Below are positions 56,823 through 64,000 of a DNA stretch of 64,000 nt, piece by piece (the stretch's first letter is position 1; every line of letters begins with the position of its first letter). Position numbers and translations under genes: made by a program. This DNA is from Sphagnum compactum (lineage: Eukaryota; Bryophyta; Sphagnopsida; Sphagnales), in the NCBI GenBank assembly GCA_965153455.1, contig OZ234499.1:14256271-14320270 (forward strand), written 5' to 3'. The notes under the pieces are model-generated. The model searched no databases and had not been told where the DNA came from. It was given only the letters and a program-made list of their open reading frames with translations.

Positions 56823-57015
56823 TTTGCCAAATTTGTGCTTGGCCTTTTTCTTGAATCCACTTTGCCAAATTGTTATTTGGATCTTTTGCCAAGTTGACTT
56901 TGGCTATTTGCCAACTCCACATTTCCCAATTGTCAAGTCCATTTTGCCACTTCCCAACTCCCCAATTGCTATTTGTTAGCTATTTGGCTATTTTGTCAAA
57001 TTTGTCAAGTCCATT
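56823..57015 (+). repeat. TTTGCCAA-rich degenerate tract
   Basis: TTTTGCCAAATT, TTTGCCAAATT, TTTTGCCAAGTT, ATTTGCCAACTCC and ATTTTGCCACTT recur every 20-40 bp, with AATTGTCAAGTCCA-type variants. The overlapping 73-codon frame is a by-product. Confidence 0.55.
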
Positions 57016-60000
57016 TCACCCTTTGGATTGTGTTAGGAGTTTTCTATTTGTTACATGTTTACATCTTGATTATCATAAGCAAACTAGGTAAGTTAGCTTG
57101 TAACTAATTTCAATGTGAATATAGTTCAAAATATTTTTTATGAGATATAATCCCAAGTTATGTGACCTCAAATCCCATTTTGGTAATTGAAATTTAGAAC
57201 ATAGTTCAACTGCTACTTTTGGGTGACATTGATCCTAATAATTCTATTGTTTGCTTTGAAAACATTACATTTGATAAGCAACATGTTTACATTTTGTGTA
57301 ACTTTATGTAAAAACTAATTGTTTATTGAAATTCAATGGTCATTACTCTAGGACCCAATTGTTAAGTTCTCCATGGATTTCTACCATCCAAGTAGGCATG
57401 GCCCCTTGGTGTGTGCACTTTGGCAATGTAAGGGCTCTAGATTACCCAAGCACTCATATTCATCTTGAAGACCAACTTTGTGACACATGGTTTGCTAAAG
57501 GAGTCTTTGGGAAGACAACATTCCTTGAGCCCTCCTTCCTCCTTTGAAAAACAAAATTGTGATGTAGCCAAAATGCGTGATCATGCATATGAATATATAG
57601 CCAATTTTATGGCGATCTAAGCAACATGAATCTACAAATATGAAACTAGCCCTTTCTTTATTGGAGAAATTTTGCCAATATACCAAAATAAAAAATGGAG
57701 TGATTTTTGAAGGTTTAAACTTGCCAAATGTTCACAAAAAAGGAAAAAGTAAAAGTTGTCATATTTCTATATTTGATTTTCATTAAGTAGCTGAAAATAT
57801 AAAAGAATGATTAATCATTTGTCCTTGATATGTGGTTTATAGCCAGATTTGGCTATATCTTATCATGGATGATTGCCACTTTTGCTACATCTTCATATGC
57901 GCAATTGCCACTATGGCAACATCATAAAATTCTTTTAAAAAAGCATTGCATAGAATGATCCTTCTGTATTGTTCGTTGATACCTACTAGGACATAATTTG
58001 GAACCCTGGTAATTTCATTTCTTCTTATTCTTCTTTTGAAATTTGGCAATGGGAAACCTCAAAATTTTGCAATTTTTTAAAAAGAATTCACTAGCTTCTG
58101 AAATTTTGCCCAAAAAACCAAGATGTTTTCTATTTATGTGTTGTTCCCAAGACTAATTTGTGGGCATGTTAGATTGTGTAAAATGCCTTAGTATCTTTGG
58201 GCAAACATTGGGAACTTGGACAATGGATGAAAGTAGTGAAGTTGAATTAAAAAACAAACTCTAGGAAGGGGGAGTATGGACAAATCTAGGGTTGGGATCG
58301 ATTGACATTTGTCTTTTCCAACTTAGTCAACTAACTAGTTTTATTTTCTTCAATTGCCCAACATTTTCAAATTCCTTAAAAATTCTCAAGTTCCTTGGGT
58401 ATTTCCATTGTCCAACATCATTGGATTCATCCATCCACAATTTTTCCAACTAGGTCCATCTTCATAGTAAACATCATGTGATCCTTGCTTTGTAATCACT
58501 TTTGTTTAACTCATTAACCTTGTTTGTGCTTCACTATCATCACAATTGTGAATGTGAAAGGATGGAAAACAATGTTTGTCACATAGTTCCTTCCAATTGT
58601 GCTTTACTTCTACTAACTTTTAGTCTTTGGCTTGATCTTTGGTGAAAGCACACTACTATGACCTTTTATTGACATCACATTGAAAATCTCTTTCATACTT
58701 GTATAAAAATTTAATAAATTTTTTTAATATAAAAAGGGGGCTTATTCATGTAAAGCTCACACAATTTTTTTTTAATTTGCAAAAAAACATGAAATCATGG
58801 ATACTCAATAAGCAATGGTCTTTTGAACTTTGGCAATAGTATTTGTTAAAACATGTAAAACTCACAAATATGAAATTTTATTTTATAACATATTGGTTCG
58901 ATGTATTTGAAAGTTTGGCATGTTGCATGATTGATGTTTCAGAAATTGAAAATGCATTGAATGAGTTGAACATGATTTTAATTTATTATGAGATGGACTT
59001 TTCAACGTCCCAAAAATTGGTCTATATTTCAAAGTTATTTTAAGCATCAAAATTGATATTTTAAAATTTATGTTTTAAAAAATGGTTTTAAATGTCTTAT
59101 TAAATGTATCATTTATCCAATTATCATTTTTTTTCACATTTTTTTCCATGGACAACTTGAACTGAAACATGATCATGAATGGGAAGGGAGATGGGCTAAA
59201 ATTGTGATAGTTGAATATGAACACCGTGTTGCAATTAGGTTTTGTGGGAGTGCCATAGAATGAGAAAGACATAGTTGTGAAAGAAATTAAAGAGAAATGT
59301 TGTTGGCATCTTTTTGTGGTGGTGTTGCATATTTATTGTTGGCTTGAAAATAAAATTGTTCACATTGAACCTTTAAGCAAATTCACCAATGTTTTAAAAA
59401 TTACCATGGATGTGTTTTTTTGTTGAGATGGATGGTTTTGAAATCTTTTCTTATGAATGGAATTTTTCTTTTCTACCCTTTCTCCCATTTGTAATGTTAG
59501 TACCAATTTCCTCTGCCAAAATCATTACAACTTGTGAAAAAATGAAGATGATGAAAGGAATTATACGTTGTGAAAACATCGTAGCAACATAAATAATGAA
59601 AGAAGAAATGTGAAATGTATGAAAATTTTGAAATAACGTTGTATTTGATGCCACATGTTTTTAAAATAATCTTTTAGAGCATTTTCAAATTCAAATATTT
59701 TGTATATGAATTACATATATTCAAATGTATTTCGTTCACCAAATAATGACCATGATTTGATTATTAAATGACCTAAAGTTGTCATTGGTTGTTAATGTAA
59801 AAAAATCAAATGCCAATGTTTACCTACACTTATAAAAATAAATTTCACTCTTAGACATAATTTGTTTGATAGAATTTATTTGATTAATTATTTTTCAAAT
59901 CCTCTCATCCATTAATTATGAACCATATTGAACATATTGTCTTCCAATTGCACATAAATGATAATTTTTATAGTAGATTAGGTCCACAACCATTGATAAT

Positions 60001-60588
60001 ACCTTGTGGTTATTGGCCTTCAATCAAGTGGTTCTTTTCACACCTATTTTATTCCAATTGTTTGATGAACAAAAAAGGGGTAATGCAATGATTTTGTTTT
60101 GCACATTTGATGATTAGTTGTTCGATCATTTTGATTTTTACAAAATTCTCTTTTGATATCAAAACAAACAAAGTAAAGTTGTGTGACAACTTCAAAGTCA
60201 CCCATATAAAGCTCATTTCCTTGTAGAAATGAATACCATCACCTAACAAAAAGACAAATTTTATTTTGTTATATTGAAACCTTTTTTTGGATAATGAATT
60301 AAAGTAATACCAATATAAGGAAGAAGAAGATATTCAACTTTGGATGAAAACAAGCATATCTCTCAACAAATCCCAATAATAGAAACCCACAATAAAAAGG
60401 TAGCATGCATACAAGGTGTCATTAGGACTTTGTGATACATGGCCAAGGATAACATCAAATTATGATATGCCTTCTAGAAAAGAGGCATGCTATGACCACC
60501 TTCTAACAAAAACTAAATATATTTCATCATATCTACCTAGGTCAATGAAGGACCTCAAATGTCACCTTTTTGAGGTTTTTAGAGTTTG
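57016..60588. other. Non-coding AT-rich region
   Basis: No gene recognised. Holds the third short dispersed repeat (57,866-57,891, TGGATGATTGCCACTTTTGC...) and a partial copy of the 6.3/15.8 kb repeat near 58,993-59,035. Confidence 0.4.
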
Positions 60589-60608
60589 CACTACAACAAA
60601 ATATGCGT
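60589..60608 (+). mobile_element. Solitary CACTA-like terminus
   Basis: CACTACAACAAAATATGCGT matches a CACTA-type left end. I found no inverse end in the next ~700 bp, so the element is truncated or the match is partial. Confidence 0.4.
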
Positions 60609-61689
60609 TTTCCAACAATAATAGGCGTTCGTTCATGACATTGTTGAATCAAATTACATGGTTTCATTCATTTTAATGCATATAATATGTCACATATATA
60701 TAGAGATAGTTCATGGTATATATTGAGTTTAACATTAATGTAAGATGCAACATGAGGCTTCCACTACCCACTACTACTAGGGATCAATAAGCTTTAAGTT
60801 CCACGTTACCCCCACACCAAGTTTCTAGGTGTTTTTTAAAAGCATATGAAAAGACTTATGTGATTTTATTTTATGCCAAATATTTTCAAATAAATTTTCG
60901 CCTTTAAACCAATATAAAAGTAAACATTAAAAAATAATTCTTCACCAAGTTTAGGAAATTCGTGGCTAGAGTGAAAAGGAAACTTGGGGGCCATTTTTAT
61001 TGTTTCTCCTACATTAAGGTATGGTTCGATTGGGTGCGAAAAGTTGACCACTTACGAATTCATGACATGGATACTTTGGAAGAATGTTGGCTTGTGAAAA
61101 ACACAAGGTCTTGGAAAATCCTTGTGCCATCCATATGCTTCTTGTTTTGAAAACAACACAATGTTTCAAAATGAGAAAAAAAAAATCTTAAGAGAATTAT
61201 GGCAATCGAAAAAGAAAAGATTTTTTTTTATGTAACTTGTTTTAGTTTTTAAATTTGTGTGTGTGTGTGTGTGTGTGTGTGGAACAAACAAAAAAAATCC
61301 ATTGCACAAAGAAAGGAAAAGTAACATGCTAAAGCCAAGGGGAGCACAACCCCCTTAACAACTATGAAAAAGTAAAAAAGAATTGTTCATAGATGCTAAT
61401 AAGCCTAGGAAATTGGTAATTCCATCTCACCCTTCAATGGTCCCTTGACACAAAATAAAATGGCACCATTTCCTATCAAACCCATCTAAGTATTCTTTTT
61501 CAACTTTGAGCATTCTATCAATTAGTTGGAGAGTTCTCATCCACTCAAATCTACCAAACCACAATCCCATTTAATATCATGTGACCTATCATTTGATTAT
61601 ATCATTCTTGATTCTTAAAGATTTTTTTTGTTTTTTTCAATCCAAGTACATCATACTATCACCCTCTTTAAAAGAAAATAAATTGAATT
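60609..61689. other. Non-coding region between CACTA end and LINE relic
   Basis: Contains (GT)n at 61,256-61,281. The tail of the LINE relic may reach into 61,400-61,690 but I could not align it with confidence. Confidence 0.4.
61256..61281. repeat. (TG)n microsatellite
   Basis: Thirteen TG units read directly. Confidence 0.9.
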
Positions 61690-63510
61690 CCCTATATGAG
61701 CTTTGGGGAGTTTTTTGCTAAAAAAACATTGCTTGGCATCCAGTTTTTTCACTTTCTATTTACATGCGAGGAATGCTTAAACACAAAAATAATGGTGTTA
61801 TCCCAATTCCACATAATTTTGGCCTTGGGACATTCAAAGAATCAATGCATTATCATCTCATTAAATCATACATGGGATAGATCACATGTGCTTTCTTACA
61901 TATTTTATTCTCCATGTATTAACTGTAATGGTCTTACGACATAAGGACCATAAGAAACTAATGATTTTTTTTGTTTGTTTTTCCCAAACCTCTTGCCATT
62001 TAACATTGTAGTCTTACGACATCAATTCTACCCATTTCTCATGAATCCTTCTAGTTAAAGCTACTTTGATGTTTTGTAACTTGTGGTTTTTTTTAACGTC
62101 ACATTTCAACATTGAAGATCCATTAGGCCATCTACACTAATATGGATCAAAATCCAATCTATTTATTGTCCCGTGAAAATGAAAATGGGTAGCTTTCCCA
62201 TGCCCTATCCTTGTTGTAGAAACTCAAACACTTAACCATGGCCATGTTGATTTCTATTGGTTTTTAAGTTCACCTCCTTTAATCTCTATGAAAAATCAAT
62301 CTTCCTCACTAACCTCAAATATTTTTGTTTTTGTGGAGACCATTTAGTCACCATGGGCCACCACACATAATAGTTAAAATTCCTTACAAGTTTGCAAGAT
62401 CAAAGATGTCAAGGAAGTACGCAATTGATTCTCCTTCAATTGCATGCCTCATAAGGGGTTGGAATTTAACTTTCCAACTAACATCTCAATCAATATTTTC
62501 CAAACAAAACATTCATGTTCTTCAAATTGAAAGGATGCCTTGGCCTCTACCCAACTTTTGAACTCAAAAGCATGGGGGTTCCAAAGGTTGCCTATAGTCT
62601 TGAAGCCATTCTAGTGGAGCTATTATGTTCAAGTTGTCAACACCCAAAACTCCTAACCCTTTAATTGTGTAGACCACCAAATCTTGACATTACTTACTAC
62701 TTCCACCAATATGGGAGGATTTGGGCAAATTGCTTAATTCACCACCTTCCATTCTTTGGATATTATGTTCCAAATTTGTGGACCTATAGATGGAATATAG
62801 CTTCACACAAAAATCCAATGATGTTTGGTGTGCACTTCTTGTGTCTTGATGCTTGGATTTGTTCATCGACAACAACAAAAGTTGTCCCTATATGCCAAGT
62901 GATTTCATTAAATCTTGAGTGAATTCACTAGTTTTAGTAAATGGGGATTAATTGGAAAGTAGTAAATTCACTGGTCTAGTGAATGGGGATTAATGAATTG
63001 CACCCACATTTTGTAATAGATATCATGTACCATAAAAAAATATTAAGGTTAAATTCACCTAGTTCTAAAAGCCTTGAAAATCCACTTTCAAAGCAAAACA
63101 TTTAAAGCCTCCTTTGGATCCATTGGGTTTCACCGCCATTCATCTTCTTTGCACAACAATCAAACCAACTTACTTTGGTTTTGGTGTTTTGATCCTATAT
63201 TTCACACCAAATGTAATTCCACAACAAGGCTTTGCATTTATGTATTACTTTGATAAAACTAGCCCATATATAAGTAAAGTATTAAAGTGTGGAACCTAAA
63301 ACAATATTGACTATCATTTTTCTACCCACAAGTGGGAAGTGAATTGTGCCCCAAAATTTCAACGTCTTTTAGATTTTCTTCAAAAGAAAAAATCTGCATC
63401 ATTCACATTTAGGTTTAGCCCAAACATAATGCCTAAAGATTTAGAAATTTCCTCATCAATTGCCCACTTTCACTAGCCATGCTTCCAGTTTAGTTGGGTT
63501 TTAAATTAGG
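61690..63510 (-). pseudogene. LINE (non-LTR retrotransposon) ORF2 relic, RT thumb to zf-RVT
   Basis: On the minus strand, reading through stops and shifts, the landmarks come in LINE order. SLGIMFG near 63,440 corresponds to YLGxPFG; PLVGRKMIVNIVLGSTL near 63,340 to LSLAGRxxVxNxVLxS; then YIWASFIKVI, LLWNYIWCEI and KVSWFDCCAKKMNGG (about 63,140), the 'VxWxxCCxKKxxGG' block; NPMDPKEALNVLL and KWIFKAF; ELGEFNLNIFLWYMI at about 63,030. The CACTA MITE interrupts here. After it come GPQIWNIISKEWKVV (about 62,775), KIWW, and FKSWVEAKASFQFEEHECFV near 62,550. A zinc-knuckle-like EMIMH-stop-FFECPKAKIMW lies at about 61,866-61,806, typical of the zf-RVT end. The catalytic RT part would lie at higher coordinates and was not recognised before the window ends. 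Confidence 0.7.
62868..63021. mobile_element. CACTA-type MITE, 154 bp, copy 2, inside the LINE
   Basis: Same length and order as 20,248-20,401, with more substitutions. The left end GACAACAACAAAAG is a two-mismatch version of CACTACAACAAAAG and the right end reads CACATTTTGTAATAGAT. It is flanked by a 3-bp duplication ATC (62,865-62,867 and 63,022-63,024). Internal boxes TGAGTGAATTCACTAG and TAAATTCACTGGTCTAGTGA match copy 1. Because it splits the LINE reading order, it inserted after the LINE. Confidence 0.85.
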
Positions 63511-64000
63511 GTATAGGCAAGTTGTGGTGACCCCTTATTGGGCCTTTTTGTGTCTAGTATTATAATATATAGCCTCCCAAAACATGGTGCATTTAATTTT
63601 GTGTTTAACTTTTTATTTTTGAACTTTAAGATTATGATTTTCACAAAGTTAATGTTATCTAATATTATTTGTAAAAATGAAAAAGATAAATCATTCAAAT
63701 TCAAAGAACCATGGGTATGTTTATGGTATACATAATGTAATAAAATTTCTTTATTACTTTAGACTACATTAGACATTTGATTTCATTAATCATCCAAATA
63801 AGTGTTTGAAATGGATTTTATGCATTGTCCCACCTCGCAATGGTTGTCACCTTCCACTTTAAGGTGATTGTTTATCAAAATTCCAATTTATTGCATAATT
63901 TTCGTTATGATGACATTGTGAAAAGATCCCATTTGTAAAATGAAAATGATTAGACTACTCACATGGTTCACAAACATGATTCAAAATACATGGAATCACA
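63511..64000. other. AT-rich window end
   Basis: No recognised feature. The RT core of the LINE relic would be expected here on the minus strand but I cannot read it. Confidence 0.4.

Noticed and set aside
60764-60787. CACTACCCACTACTACTAGG as the second end of the 60,589 CACTA element
   Set aside because: It is in the wrong orientation; an inverse GTAGTG end would be needed.

Overview
The window looks like nuclear DNA of a land plant with a large, repeat-laden genome. It is AT-rich and gene-poor, it carries many short AAACCCT/AGGGTTT (plant-type telomeric) tracts, it is full of decayed class I and class II transposons, and it holds one convincing intact gene, an uninterrupted plant MAPKKK (MEKK-class kinase). 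A non-flowering vascular plant such as a fern is my impression from the style of the hAT and LINE fragments, but this rests on memory of families and is weak.

Layout. 0.4-1.4 kb: relic hAT transposase (minus strand). 2.55-5.43 kb: a structurally complete hAT element with 8-bp target duplications, 17-bp terminal inverted repeats, a BED/DUF659/hAT-dimerisation transposase broken by one frameshift and two TAG codons, and an 84-bp subterminal triplication; it sits in CTAC/GTAG-rich DNA. 9.1-11.9 kb: a second hAT family, heavily mutated, followed by a GTTTGAA-rich degenerate repeat. 12.6-19.4 kb: nothing recognised. 19.4-20.4 kb: diverged direct repeats and a 154-bp CACTA-type MITE with 3-bp duplications. 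20.4-30.5 kb: mostly featureless, with a more complex unexplained segment at 20.8-24.5 kb. 30.5-33.1 kb: SSR- and telobox-rich, promoter-like. 33.1-36.4 kb: a probable LTR fragment, then three different tandem-repeat arrays.

36.25-38.46 kb (minus): the MAPKKK gene, flanked on the 3' side by a degenerate ~70-bp minisatellite that runs into its reading frame and on the 5' side by a 44-bp minisatellite of about nine units, each able to form a hairpin. 39-44.6 kb: SSRs, an LTR-like homologue, a perfect 17-bp inverted repeat and an orphan exon-like segment at 41.95-42.16 kb. 44.7-47.1 kb: Copia integrase/RT/RNase H relic. 47.5-48.0 kb: fresh 269-bp tandem duplication. 48.5-49.2 kb: second copy of the 9-12 kb hAT family. 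49.2-61 kb: mainly featureless with several short repeats. 61.7-63.5 kb (minus): LINE RT relic interrupted by a second 154-bp CACTA MITE.

Apart from the kinase, the genes do not form a pathway; the window is a record of layered transposition, point-mutation decay and local tandem duplication. I found no evidence of a new multi-gene system. The strongest new-looking observations are the two same-length MITEs with intact duplications, the complete hAT element with a shared subterminal palindrome, and the minisatellite bracket around the kinase gene.
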